Below are positions 25,219 through 34,180 of a DNA stretch of 64,000 bases, in pieces. Position numbers and translations under genes: made by a program. The notes below the pieces were generated by a model. The model saw only the letters and a program-made list of their open reading frames with translations. It ran no database searches and was not told the DNA's origin. This DNA is from F23-D06 sp963643165 (lineage in GTDB: Bacteria; Bacteroidota; Bacteroidia; Bacteroidales; WCHB1-69), in NCBI GenBank assembly GCA_963643165.1, contig CAVIJD010000003.1, positions 1-64,000 on the forward strand, read 5' to 3'. Within the stretch, counting starts at the first letter, position 1, and the number at the start of each line of letters is the position of its first letter.

Positions 25219-25825
25219 CTATTCCCAAATGTTCAGGTTCACATCCATTGACTCGGCGTGAATCTTATCCTCCAGCCAATCAAATTGCTCCTTGCTGACA
25301 TGGCATTTGAAATGTTTGTCCTCCAACAACACAATTTCATCACAACCCTGCTTCAAAGTGGAGAAAATATGAGAGGATATCAAAACCGTTTTATGCTTGC
25401 CTTTCAGTAATTCTATCAAGTCGAACAAAATCATACTGCTTTGAAAATCAATGCCGTTGAAAGGCTCATCTAAGATGTAGCAATCAATATCTTGCAGCAA
25501 TACGGCAAAAAGAGTTATGACGAGCAGGTTTTCCACCCATCGGATCAAAAAGTAATTCGGCTTGGAAAAGAGATTCTGCATAAAATCGCAACGGTTTCTG
25601 TTGCACAGAGGAAGGAGAAACAAGAGTCCTCCGCAAAAATAGGATGGCGCAAAGTATCTCAGGTTTCCCCCCAAAAAAGGCAGGCAGCAGAACGGCAGAA
25701 AGCACCAGCAAAAAACCAAGCGCAGGGTGCAGGCCGAAACGTCTGATGCGGCGGCACAACAGGATGAAGTCCCATTTTATATTAGAAAGCAATGGGTTGG
25801 GCGTATCAGTATTAAAAGAGTTCAT
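25219..25825 (-). pseudogene. Wrecked ABC transporter: permease N-terminus joined to ATPase C-terminus
   Basis: ATG 25825 opens a permease-like N-terminus (MNSFNTDTPNPLLSNIKWDF, then hydrophobic residues). The frame breaks near the C6/A6 run at 25667-25678; the sensible membrane sequence continues in the other frame (RYFAPSYF, then NYFLIRWVENLLVITLFAVL). This frame then runs directly into the C-terminal part of an ABC ATPase, with Walker B and D-loop YILDEPFNGIDFQSS and the switch-like TVLISSHIFSTL. Walker A and the signature motif are missing. So one deletion fused permease to ATPase and a frameshift split the permease. The DNA is A+T-rich compared with its neighbours. Confidence 0.75.
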
Positions 25826-25857
25826 AATGTTTAGTTTATCTCTTGTAAGCCAGCAGA

Positions 25858-28413
25858 CTATGCCTGCCGCTTGCGTTTGCGCAGATGGTAGGCTGTCACC
25901 CCGATGAGGGTGAGGCAGAAAACGCCTAAGCAGGAGAGGGCGATGGTGTTGCCGCGGTGGATGCTGTCAGGGTCGAAGACCATAGCGAGCGTGTGCGTGC
26001 CGGCGGGGATGACGGCCGCACGGAGCATATAGTTGGCGCGGGCAATGGGCAACTGCTCGCCGAGCTTGCCGTTCTCGTCGGTGAGGTAGAGCTTCCAACC
26101 GAAAGGATAGAAAATCTCGGAGAATATGGCGATGCGGTCGCGGCTGTTGCGGGCGGTATAGTCGATGCGGTTAGGAGCGTAATGATTTACCGATATGGTG
26201 TCGCCGGCCGCAGGCTCCGTGGCTGCCAAGCCGCCTTTGAGTTGTTCTGCAAAGGTCTTGTCCGCCACGGCCGTGGTGTGCAGGTTGACGCTGTCAAGGG
26301 CTGCAATCTCGTCGTTGGCGTTGTCGGTGACATACAGGTCGTTCACAAACCAGCAATTGCCCATAGCGTAGGGGTTCTGCACCGGCACCTGCTGTCCGTT
26401 TTGCAGCGGCACAATGGCATACTTCATGTTCAGCATGTTGAGCACCGGGAAGATGCTGTCGCCGTTGCAGGGGGTCTGGAAACCGCCCGTGAGTGCGATG
26501 GCCTGCATCAGCGGGTTCATCTCTTGGGAGATGTGTACATCAATGAGGTCTTGGTAACGGCGCAGTTTGGCCGCCGAATAGCCGCCGATGGACTTGAGGT
26601 AGTAACTGGTGCGCGCCTCGTTGAAGGTGCTGGTCGAGAGGTTGAGCACCCGGAAATAGGTCGGGTCTTTGAGCAACTCCTCTTCGTAAGGCATTTTCTT
26701 GAATGTCTTGTTTCTGTCCTTTTTGGCGATGAAGTTGCTGTCGTTCAAGAACCTTTTGTCAACGGGCCACATGTCGGCCACGATGAAGACGGTCAGCAAC
26801 AGCCCGAAGCAGAGGTTGAGGTTCTTGCTAGGCTTGAAATAGGAGCGGTAGGCAAATCCGAAAACCAAGAGCGCGCCAATCACTACGAAAGCGAACGAGC
26901 GCCAAGCGTCAGCCTTGATCATGGCCGTGCGTTGTCCGAGGATGGCGTCATAGATTTGTGGTCCAACCTGGTCTTTCCATTGTGCATCGTAAGTGGAGGC
27001 CACGTTGATGCTGCCGCTGAACAGTGCCGTGAAGAGGCATACGGCAGCGGTTACGCCGCCGGCAATGAAGATGCTGTTGCGGATACGCTGCCACGAGAGG
27101 GTGCCGTCGGTGATGCGCTTGATGGCAAGGAAGCCGATCAGCGGCATGGTGATTTCGGCCACAATGAGGATGCTCTCAACGGCGCGGAATTTGCTGTACA
27201 TGGGAAAATAGTTGAAGAACAGCTCCGTGAAAGGCATGAAATGATGTCCCCAGGCGAGAAGTACGGAGAAGAGCGTGGCGGCAAGGAGTGCCCATTTGTA
27301 GGGGCCGTCAACGATGAGCAATCCTAACAGGAACAGGAAGCAGACAATGGCTCCCATATAGACGGGGCCGCTGGTGAAGGCTTTCTCGCCCCGGTAGGTG
27401 GGCGCACTTTGGCAGAACTGCCGGGCCTGCCGCGACGGCACGCCCATCTTTTTGAGCTCTTTTTCAAGTTGTGAGCCATCGCCGAGATTGTAGCCGCTGG
27501 CACCGCCCATATAGTTGGGGATGAGAAAAGTCATGGTCTCATCGATGCCGTAACTCCAGGCGGTGGCATAGTCGAGGTCGAGACCTTTGGTCTTGTTGGT
27601 CTCGTCGGTTGTCTTCACAAGGTCGGAGTGCCCGCCGCGCATAGTTTCGGAAGCGTACTCCTGGTTTGCGAACATGTTGGCACAACCCATGCCGATGCCG
27701 ATGGCCAAGGAGCCGGCAAATACGGCGGTGCCGATGCCGAAGTGCTTCCACGCTTTGTCACGCCACGCAATGGCCAGTTCGGCGAACCACAACACGCCGA
27801 TGAGCATACACATATAATAGCCCATCTGCGGGTGCAAGTACAACCCGAAAAGGGTGAAAAACATCACGAGAATGGCACCCCACCCATATTGCTTCCGGAA
27901 GATGAGAATGAACCCCACTATCACTAATGTCATCCAGGTGATGGACATGGTTTTGGTGATATGGCTGGCTGAAATGATGATGAAGAAGTAACTCGACATG
28001 GCGATGGCAAAGGCACCGGCCAGAGAAATCCATTTGTCTATCTTGAAGGTGCGCAGCAACAGGAAAAAGGCAATGAGGTAGTACAGGAATATGAAGCAGA
28101 CATTGTGACTGGCCCAAAGCAATACGGTGCGGAATGGCTTCAGGCATTTATCGACAGCATAGCTGCCATGACCGCCGATTTGATAGTTGGGCATTCCTGA
28201 AAACATGGCGCCGTTCCAATAAGAGTAGTCTCCCGTCTGATTGTGAAATTCGACAGACTCATGCGGTGCGGCCGAGGCGGTGATGCTGTCGCCGGCATTG
28301 ATGACCTTGCCCTCGAATGCGGGGTAGAAGTAGATGACGTTCGCCAGCATGAAGAGGCAGAGGATGATGATGTCAGGAACGATTTTCTTGAAGGAGGTTT
28401 TTGTGCGTTGCAT
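25858..28413 (-). CDS. YfhO family multi-spanning membrane protein
   Basis: 851 residues. A first membrane segment (about 14-33) is followed by a periplasmic loop with GDSITASAAPHESVEFH and YWNGAMFSGMPNYQ, then about a dozen membrane segments and a C-terminal soluble part ending in one more membrane segment and a basic tail. This is the YfhO layout, related to GT-C glycosyltransferases; Gram-positive YfhO affects lipoteichoic acid glycosylation, while the role in Bacteroidota is unknown. The start is the first ATG (28413); a TTG four codons earlier is in frame. The promoter box is at 28464-28471. Confidence 0.86.
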   Translation of the reverse strand: MQRTKTSFKKIVPDIIILCLFMLANVIYFYPAFEGKVINAGDSITASAAPHESVEFHNQTGDYSYWNGAMFSGMPNYQIGGHGSYAVDKCLKPFRTVLLWASHNVCFIFLYYLIAFFLLLRTFKIDKWISLAGAFAIAMSSYFFIIISASHITKTMSITWMTLVIVGFILIFRKQYGWGAILVMFFTLFGLYLHPQMGYYMCMLIGVLWFAELAIAWRDKAWKHFGIGTAVFAGSLAIGIGMGCANMFANQEYASETMRGGHSDLVKTTDETNKTKGLDLDYATAWSYGIDETMTFLIPNYMGGASGYNLGDGSQLEKELKKMGVPSRQARQFCQSAPTYRGEKAFTSGPVYMGAIVCFLFLLGLLIVDGPYKWALLAATLFSVLLAWGHHFMPFTELFFNYFPMYSKFRAVESILIVAEITMPLIGFLAIKRITDGTLSWQRIRNSIFIAGGVTAAVCLFTALFSGSINVASTYDAQWKDQVGPQIYDAILGQRTAMIKADAWRSFAFVVIGALLVFGFAYRSYFKPSKNLNLCFGLLLTVFIVADMWPVDKRFLNDSNFIAKKDRNKTFKKMPYEEELLKDPTYFRVLNLSTSTFNEARTSYYLKSIGGYSAAKLRRYQDLIDVHISQEMNPLMQAIALTGGFQTPCNGDSIFPVLNMLNMKYAIVPLQNGQQVPVQNPYAMGNCWFVNDLYVTDNANDEIAALDSVNLHTTAVADKTFAEQLKGGLAATEPAAGDTISVNHYAPNRIDYTARNSRDRIAIFSEIFYPFGWKLYLTDENGKLGEQLPIARANYMLRAAVIPAGTHTLAMVFDPDSIHRGNTIALSCLGVFCLTLIGVTAYHLRKRKRQA

Positions 28414-28463
28414 TTCGGATTTCAATTTGATGAATAGGATTGCTTTCGATTTTTCGAAGTGCG

Positions 28464-28471
28464 CAAAGATA
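28464..28471 (-). promoter_or_regulatory. -7 box for the YfhO gene
   Basis: Minus-strand TATCTTTG, 50 bases upstream of the ATG and 45 bases after the stop of the preceding gene. Confidence 0.65.
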
Positions 28472-28515
28472 CAATATTTATGTGGAAGCCCGCAGCCTTT
28501 CTAAATCTCTCTGCT

Positions 28516-29466
28516 TTAGCATTGTTTTCCTTGCCACAGGTCAAGCCGTTCGAGCTCTTTCTCCACTCCCTGCACAAGGGTGTCGTATTTCGCCCCTTGC
28601 CATGGCGTTACGGCAAGGCACGCCGAGGAAACTTCGCTGGCCAGTCTTGCAACGACAATGTCGGCACGGAGCCGGGAGAGATATTGTGCGATAAATCGAA
28701 TGTAGTCATCGCATGTGAAAAGATGGAAGTCGTGCGGATGCAGTCTGAAATCTTCTTCCATACGGGTGCCGCGGATGATTTGCAACTGGTGGAACTTGAG
28801 GTCGTGCAGGGGCAGCCTGTTCACGATGTTCACCTCCTTGAGCCATTGTTCCGGTGTTTCGCCAGGGAGTCCGAAGATGAGATGACCGCCAATGGGAATG
28901 TTGTGAGATTCAATGTGTTGCAAGGCTTCAAGGGTGCATGCTACGTTGTGCCCCCGGTTGATTCGGGCGAGCGTTCGTTCCTGAAGACTCTCTATGCCCA
29001 ATTCCAACTGCACGTAAGTGTGTTGTTGCAAGTCTTCCAGATAGCACAGCAACGGTTCGCTGATGCAGTCGGGGCGCGTGGAGATGACAATGCCGCTGAT
29101 GGCCGGATGTTGCAAGGCCTCTTCATAGCGTGTCCGCAAAACCGGCAATGGGGCGTAGGTGCCGGTGTAAGCTTGGAAATAGGCCAGATAGCCGGTCTGT
29201 TCGTTGTGGGGCTTGCGGAAGAATGCGATGCCGTCGTCGATCTGTCGGGTGACGTTTTTTTGCGGACTGCAGTAGGCCGGCATAAAAGCTTCGTTGCTGC
29301 AGAAAGTACAGCCGCCTGTGCTGCAATGCCCGTCGCGGTTTGGACAGGTGAAGCCGCCGTTGATGGCGATGCGCTGCATACGCTTCCCGAAATGGCTGCG
29401 CGAGAACCGGATGTAGGAGTTGAAACGCCGGGTGTCACCCCAGGGATAGACGGTTGCCGCGCCCAT
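28516..29466 (-). CDS. yhcC: TIGR01212 family radical SAM protein (YhcC)
   Basis: 316 residues. The N-terminus has the Cys-rich iron-sulfur region FTCPNRDGHCSTGGCTFCSN with Cys41, 48, 53 and 56, the Elp3-like radical SAM pattern of YhcC. Further motifs are IVISTRPDCI, YVQLELGIESLQERTLARIN and GGHLIFGLPGETPEQWL. The substrate is unknown. The start overlaps the stop of the lipoprotein gene by one base (TGATG), which suggests coupled translation. Confidence 0.92.
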   Translation of the reverse strand: MGAATVYPWGDTRRFNSYIRFSRSHFGKRMQRIAINGGFTCPNRDGHCSTGGCTFCSNEAFMPAYCSPQKNVTRQIDDGIAFFRKPHNEQTGYLAYFQAYTGTYAPLPVLRTRYEEALQHPAISGIVISTRPDCISEPLLCYLEDLQQHTYVQLELGIESLQERTLARINRGHNVACTLEALQHIESHNIPIGGHLIFGLPGETPEQWLKEVNIVNRLPLHDLKFHQLQIIRGTRMEEDFRLHPHDFHLFTCDDYIRFIAQYLSRLRADIVVARLASEVSSACLAVTPWQGAKYDTLVQGVEKELERLDLWQGKQC

Positions 29467-29978
29467 CAGTCTTTGTATAGCAGGTTGTCGCCGAACGGGT
29501 CCAGCGTGTAGGTCTTTTTCTTGTCCGGGGTGGACAGGAAGATGAACGGCATCTTTTTGCCGTCTTTGTGATAGGTGCAGGACACCATAAACAACAAGGG
29601 AGCCTCGTCTTGGAGGTCGCCCGCGTCAATCAGGTCGTCAAAGTCCTGCTGGGTGCGCAGCGCCTCGTTGATGTAGAGATCCAGGTATTCGAGTTTCTGC
29701 TGGTCGCCGTTTAGCGCCGTCTCTTCATACTGCTGCTGATAGGCCAGAATCATCTCTTGCAGCAGTTGGGAGTTGAGCCGTGCATAGCGCAATTCTGTCA
29801 GGGTGTCTATGCTGACGACGGTGAGCGAGTCGTAACCGGTGATCTGCTCCTCTTTGAGATAGGTTTTGGCGAGCGATTTCATCTGTCGCTGCAATTTTTT
29901 TGCCTCCCGGTTTTGGCAGGCAGGCAGTGTCAGTATGGCAACCGCAAGGAGCGACAAGAGGATGAGGTTTTTCTTCAT
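29466..29978 (-). CDS. Small lipoprotein, function unknown
   Basis: 170 residues. Lipoprotein signal peptide with lipobox TLPAC (Cys21), followed by a charged, mainly helical region (about 25-110) and a C-terminal part with FMVSCTYHKDGKKMPFIFLS. I do not recognise a family. It lies 12 bases after the DUF4831 gene and touches yhcC, in a minus-strand operon that starts at the zinc peptidase. Confidence 0.8.
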   Translation of the reverse strand: MKKNLILLSLLAVAILTLPACQNREAKKLQRQMKSLAKTYLKEEQITGYDSLTVVSIDTLTELRYARLNSQLLQEMILAYQQQYEETALNGDQQKLEYLDLYINEALRTQQDFDDLIDAGDLQDEAPLLFMVSCTYHKDGKKMPFIFLSTPDKKKTYTLDPFGDNLLYKD

Positions 29979-29990
29979 CGTAAGAAAAGA

Positions 29991-31085
29991 TTAGAAAACA
30001 TAGCCTATTTTAGGAATGGAAATGTCGTCCAAGCCTGACGGGAGCGTCTGAATGTCACCGAATTGGTAGATGTTCATAATGCCGTAGTCGTGGACTGGGT
30101 CATTGCCGCAGGTGAGGGTTATGTGTGCCGGCATCGGGGTGCGGTGCCGGTATCCGGCAGTCTTGGCTTTCTTGCCGTTGTCGTCGGTGCGGAAGGTTGC
30201 AAGGTCAAAAACGGGAGAAAGAGAGAGTTGGTATGTTTTCCCGTTGTTGGAGAAAGAAATGCCCGTGTCTTCCGAGAAAGAGAACAACGGAACGGTGGTT
30301 TCTGCGCCCGGAAGAATATAGAAAGTGTATTCCTGTTCATTTTCGAGGGTCAGGCCTTTGAAGAGGCTGAGGTAGTTCTCTTCGGTTTGCTTCAGCGCTG
30401 CAATCATGGTCTTTACAGCTTCGGCGGAATAGGCTGTTTCTTGCTCGCCGGAAGCCAGTTGGTATTGGTCTTGGCGACTTTTGTTGATGACGTCGGCGGC
30501 CTCCTGCGCTTTTTGGCGGTCCGTCTTGTGAACCGTCTTGGTTTTGTTGGCAGGTATTTGGGTCACGACACCGTCAATGATTTTGGTCTCAACAAAGGCG
30601 GCTTCCGTTTGGGTGAAGGAGGGGTCGGCGTAGTTGCTGAAGAAGTCCGGCACGGAGTCGGTGGATGCTGTGTAGTTCACGGTGCTGTTTGAGGGGAGTG
30701 TCAGCAACCCGTCATTGAAAAGGGAGCACAGGAGTTTGCTTTTGTCTTGTTTTGAAGACAACTCCACCAGATAGGCGTGGCTGAAGTCGGGGACTTCAAT
30801 GGCCTGGACTTGCACTTGGTGCAGCCGGTAGCGGGTGCGGTTTTCGGAGATGATGTTCGTGAGCCCGAGCAGCGACTGTGCATGTTCGGCATAGTAGCCT
30901 TTAAGTTCGCGCACTTTTATGGTCTTGACGGTGATTTTGAAGGCGGTGGTGGGCAAGGCGTACCTGAAAGTGTTGCCTTTGACGGCAATGCCGCTGTCGA
31001 GTGGCAGGGGAAGCACGTTTTTCTGGGCGTTGGCGGAAACCAGCAGCAGGCACGATATTACGGTGAGGATAATCTGTCGTTTCAT
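29991..31085 (-). CDS. DUF4831 family secreted protein
   Basis: 364 residues with a signal peptide ending SANAQ. The mature N-terminus contains FRYALPTTAFKITVKTIK and RELKGYYAEHAQSLLG, and the middle has IIDGVVTQIPANKTK and the PEQTEENYLSLFKGLT-like segment (LKQTEENYLSLFKGLT), all typical of DUF4831. Function unknown; probably periplasmic or outer-membrane associated. Second gene of the operon headed by the zinc peptidase, 27 bases after it. Confidence 0.85.
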   Translation of the reverse strand: MKRQIILTVISCLLLVSANAQKNVLPLPLDSGIAVKGNTFRYALPTTAFKITVKTIKVRELKGYYAEHAQSLLGLTNIISENRTRYRLHQVQVQAIEVPDFSHAYLVELSSKQDKSKLLCSLFNDGLLTLPSNSTVNYTASTDSVPDFFSNYADPSFTQTEAAFVETKIIDGVVTQIPANKTKTVHKTDRQKAQEAADVINKSRQDQYQLASGEQETAYSAEAVKTMIAALKQTEENYLSLFKGLTLENEQEYTFYILPGAETTVPLFSFSEDTGISFSNNGKTYQLSLSPVFDLATFRTDDNGKKAKTAGYRHRTPMPAHITLTCGNDPVHDYGIMNIYQFGDIQTLPSGLDDISIPKIGYVF

Positions 31086-31112
31086 AGAGTTTTGGTTGAT
31101 GGTAAGTTGATT

Positions 31113-31799
31113 TTAGTCGCGGTTGCCTGCTAACAAGGCGATATAATAAAGCAGGGTGGCCAGTGAGGAGAGGGCGGCGATGAGGTAGGTGCGAGCGGCC
31201 CATTTGAGAGCGTCGCGGGCGGAGTCCGTCTCCCGGCCGTTGGTGATGCCTGTGTTTTCAAGCCAGGCCACGGCACGCGACGAGGCGTTGTACTCGACAG
31301 GAAGGGTGATGACAGAGAACAAGGTGGTCAAGGCGAAGAGTACGATGCCGATGATGAGCACCACCTCGCCGAGCGTGGCAGAGAAGCCCAGCAACAGCAT
31401 TCCGGCAAGGAGAATCCATTGTGACCAGTTGGCGCCGAATTGCACTATGGGTACAAGTCGTGAACGCATCGAGAGCCAGTGGTAGGCGGTGGCGTGCTGC
31501 ACGGCATGGCCGCACTCGTGGGCGGCAACCGCCGCAGAGGCGATGCTGCAGCCGGAATAAACGTCAGGACTCAAGTTGACGGTTTTGTTCTGCGGGTTGT
31601 AGTGGTCCGTGAGATGCCCTTGAACGCATGTTACGCGGACATCGTAGATGCCGTTGTCGCGCAACATCTTTTCAGCAACCTGTTGCCCTGAAAGTCCGCT
31701 GCTGAGCCGCATTTTGGAATACTTGGCAATCCGGGAGTTCAATACTTTGCTGACGATGAAACTCAGCACCATAAAGACGATGAAAATGATCCAATACAT
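31113..31799 (-). CDS. Membrane zinc metallopeptidase, YugP-like (Zn_peptidase_2)
   Basis: 228 residues. One N-terminal membrane segment, then LSGQQVAEKMLRDNGI, NLSPDVYSGCSIASAAVAAH and the zinc motif HECGH at residues 94-98, followed by membrane segments near the middle and at the C-terminus. This is the YugP layout. The substrate is unknown. First gene of the operon yugP-like, DUF4831, lipoprotein, yhcC; promoter box at 31838-31845. Confidence 0.92.
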   Translation of the reverse strand: MYWIIFIVFMVLSFIVSKVLNSRIAKYSKMRLSSGLSGQQVAEKMLRDNGIYDVRVTCVQGHLTDHYNPQNKTVNLSPDVYSGCSIASAAVAAHECGHAVQHATAYHWLSMRSRLVPIVQFGANWSQWILLAGMLLLGFSATLGEVVLIIGIVLFALTTLFSVITLPVEYNASSRAVAWLENTGITNGRETDSARDALKWAARTYLIAALSSLATLLYYIALLAGNRD

Positions 31800-31837
31800 A
31801 TAGTTCTTGTTTTTGTTAGTTTACTAATAAAGCGGTG

Positions 31838-31845
31838 CAAAGGTA
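31838..31845 (-). promoter_or_regulatory. -7 box for the zinc peptidase operon
   Basis: Minus-strand TACCTTTG, 38 bases before the ATG at 31799. Confidence 0.6.
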
Positions 31846-31995
31846 TGCTTTTTTGTGGTTTGTGCGAAAAAAAATCTCTGCCCAAAAAATCAAGAGTCAA
31901 GGCTGTGGTGTGGAATAGTGTGCGAAAGTTATTGATATTATGAAACGTCAAAAAAAATCCCCCAGATTTCAATACGATGAAGAAAAGAATTATGT

Positions 31996-32003
31996 TACAT
32001 TTG
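31996..32003 (+). promoter_or_regulatory. -7-like box upstream of a 31-codon frame
   Basis: TACATTTG, 26 bases before the ATG at 32030. Confidence 0.45.
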
Positions 32004-32029
32004 CACCGATTATTCAAAAAGAGAAAATT

Positions 32030-32125
32030 ATGAAAGCAAAAGCCATTCCCCAGTTTCTTTTATTACGGTTTTGTTTGTTCTGGTTGGGGCTGAACAAGTT
32101 CATACTGCAAACCTCCTTGCTGTAA
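32030..32125 (+). CDS. Possible 31-residue hydrophobic peptide
   Basis: MKAKAIPQFLLLRFCLFWLG and eleven further residues, one hydrophobic stretch with a basic N-terminus. It follows a promoter-like box and its stop codon falls inside the loop of the hairpin at 32108-32150. It could be a leader peptide, a small membrane peptide or a relict signal peptide; there is no proof that it is made. Confidence 0.3.
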   Translation: MKAKAIPQFLLLRFCLFWLGLNKFILQTSLL

Positions 32126-32150
32126 GTGTGTGCAACAGTAGGGAGGTTTG
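32108..32150 (+). other. Hairpin overlapping the end of the 31-codon frame
   Basis: CAAACCTCC (32108-32116) pairs perfectly with GGAGGTTTG (32142-32150). No T run follows directly. It could be an attenuator or transcript-stabilising element. Confidence 0.5.
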
Positions 32151-32335
32151 TGTGGCATAATTGTTTTGCTGAAATGTTTTATTTATTATTGTTGTGTCTG
32201 TGTGGCATTGGATTGCACCACCAATTTTGAGTCATAACCCATTCGCAAAGCACCTATGTATAAAAAGAATGAAACACAGTCAGTGTTCTTCTTCAAATAA
32301 ATATAAATTCCAAAAACAATTAAATTGTAGCCATT

Positions 32336-33979
32336 ATGAAAACTTTAAAGATGCTTATGTGCTGTTTGATGCTTGCGGGCATCTCTTGTTATGCACAAGA
32401 TTCCGGACGTGTGGGAAAATCGTCCTTTGATAAGGTACTTCATTCTTTTTCTGTCCAATACAACAACTGCCTCCAGTTCCCGGCACGCTTTGATTACCAT
32501 TGTAATTCCTCTCTCGGGTGGAGTCCCAGCCTGTCATACGGAAACGAATACTCGATTGGTTATGAACTGATTTCCAAGTCCGGTTTTGGATTTGGTTTAG
32601 ATGTCACAAAAGGGTTGGTCGGGCTGAACGCCAAAACCCAAGGCCAATGGTCAATCAGATACGCTTCAAATTATGCTTTGGACTATGTGAATTTGCTGGA
32701 AGTTGACTATTGGGCAGTGAAAGCGAAAGCAACATATTCAAGAGTCTTGACGGACAGGGTTATGTTGAATGCTGCAGTTGGCTTGAATTTCCCGTTTTAT
32801 ACCCCGATGTTTGTCACATATATAAGCGCTCCGTACAACAACCTTGACGGAAACACCGACGAGAGTCTGTTCTTGAACAATGACGATTGTGTTCGCAACT
32901 GGGCCCCGGATCTTTTGTTGGGGGTGAATTTTCTGTTTCATACCAAAAGGAATCCCCGGAACAATTTTATTGTAGGCTGTAATTTCAATGCCGGTTTTTT
33001 GCCCCGTTATTCAGGCTATTTTGCCCTATCAGAATCTGTTGACCGGCATGATTGCGACATCAAGTACGGGTCATCTTACGTTGGTGTCAACTTCGGCTAC
33101 TCATTTGTCGGATTCGACAAGACTTTTGACCGCAAAAAACATCGCCAAGAATCTGAATACCGCACTTTCGATTTCAACAGTGCCGTTCATGCGGTCTCTT
33201 TAGAGATGAACAACGGACTGGCAGTAGGTGGAAACGCACGTTGGGAAGGTCCAATCACTCCTGTGGTGCACACAACATATTCTCCTTCTTTGTCTTTGAA
33301 ATACAGTTGTATGATACGCAAAGGTTTTGGCTTGTCTGTGTCGGTTCCCTTAGGATTGTTCAGACGTCAGGGAACAATTTCCCTGCAAGGCGTTGTGCCG
33401 TCAGACACGGTCTGGACAAATGGAACTGTCGGAGGCAATGATTCGGAAAATGGCCTGAGCCTTTCTTCTCCTTACTGCGGATTGTCTTTGCAGGCAAGTT
33501 ATGCCCGTCAGATACACCGCAATGTCTTTATGCAGTGCGACCTCGGCTTTTCTGTACAACAGTTGCTCTACAACCATGAATTCGGATCGACGTCGTATGA
33601 CGAAAACGGTATGGTTGTCCTGAGTGATGAAGGCTTCTCATACATCGGGAATCCGTATGAACTTACTGCCGATGAGATGATTCCTTTTGCCCGCGAACAC
33701 GTACAATACAGTCCAGATGTCGTCTGTTATCTCCCGAATATATGCGGCGGCATCAGTTTTATGGTTCACGGAAAGAATCCTTGCCACAATTTTGTCTTCG
33801 GGCTCAATTTCAATGTGGATTACACCACGCGTATTTCATATAACTATACGACGCTGCCCAATTTCCCCCAAAAATACTACTCGTTTGGACTGATTAACTT
33901 TAACATGACAACAGTAGGTCTGCATGTGGGCTATAAGTTTATGACAGGGAAGCAGGTGAAGTGGCAGGATAAAAGATAG
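32336..33979 (+). CDS. Outer-membrane beta-barrel-like protein with two tandem repeats
   Basis: 547 residues with a signal peptide (about 1-20, ending CYAQ). The rest is made of alternating amphipathic strands rich in Gly, Tyr, Phe and Asn, as in outer membrane barrels. The protein is an internal duplication: the first half starts at about Phe31 (FDKVLHSFSVQYNNCL) and the second at Phe278 (FDFNSAVHAVSLEMNNGL). Matching pairs include WSPSLSYGNEYSI and YSPSLSLKYSCMI, GCNFNAGFLPRYSGY and GLNFNVDYTTRISYN, and VGVNFGYSFVG and VGLHVGYKFMTG. I do not recognise a named family. It stands alone between convergent and divergent neighbours. Confidence 0.72.
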   Translation: MKTLKMLMCCLMLAGISCYAQDSGRVGKSSFDKVLHSFSVQYNNCLQFPARFDYHCNSSLGWSPSLSYGNEYSIGYELISKSGFGFGLDVTKGLVGLNAKTQGQWSIRYASNYALDYVNLLEVDYWAVKAKATYSRVLTDRVMLNAAVGLNFPFYTPMFVTYISAPYNNLDGNTDESLFLNNDDCVRNWAPDLLLGVNFLFHTKRNPRNNFIVGCNFNAGFLPRYSGYFALSESVDRHDCDIKYGSSYVGVNFGYSFVGFDKTFDRKKHRQESEYRTFDFNSAVHAVSLEMNNGLAVGGNARWEGPITPVVHTTYSPSLSLKYSCMIRKGFGLSVSVPLGLFRRQGTISLQGVVPSDTVWTNGTVGGNDSENGLSLSSPYCGLSLQASYARQIHRNVFMQCDLGFSVQQLLYNHEFGSTSYDENGMVVLSDEGFSYIGNPYELTADEMIPFAREHVQYSPDVVCYLPNICGGISFMVHGKNPCHNFVFGLNFNVDYTTRISYNYTTLPNFPQKYYSFGLINFNMTTVGLHVGYKFMTGKQVKWQDKR

Positions 33980-34116
33980 GGGTGAAAACCGTCAAAACGT
34001 AAGAACTCGTTTGTCTGATGCCCAACGCATTGTATGTGTGGGTGAAGTTGAAAGCAGATGAGTTGTCTTTTTTTGACAATGCCTTGATTGCCAGCCGATT
34101 ATTTTTTTCAATAAAG

Positions 34117-34155
34117 AAAAGAGGGGACATCTTTTGGAGGATGTCTCCCTCTTTT
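34117..34155 (-). terminator. Terminator between convergent genes
   Basis: AAAAGAGGGGACATC pairs with GATGTCTCCCTCTTTT with one bulged base. On the minus strand the stem ends in a short T-rich tail. It probably serves the gene at 34181-35674 and may also stop the plus-strand gene. Confidence 0.65.
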
Positions 34156-34180
34156 GAAGAAAAGTGGTGGTGAAAAACAA

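Larger units (their letters stand above)
31846..32335. other. Intergenic stretch before the duplicated barrel gene
   Basis: A 490-base stretch, A+T-rich. It holds one plus-strand promoter box, one 31-codon frame and one long hairpin (listed separately). From 32151 to 32335 I see no gene; the sequence GTGTGGCAT occurs at about 32151 and again near 32201, and no clear promoter box precedes 32336. Confidence 0.6.

Noticed and set aside
25957..27327. Plus-strand frame of 456 codons
   Set aside because: Antisense shadow of the YfhO membrane protein; its residue composition is valine- and glycine-rich without domain features.
31940..32029. Upstream extension of the 31-codon frame (start at 31940)
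   Set aside because: It would run through the TACATTTG box; the lysine-rich upstream part looks like random A-rich sequence.
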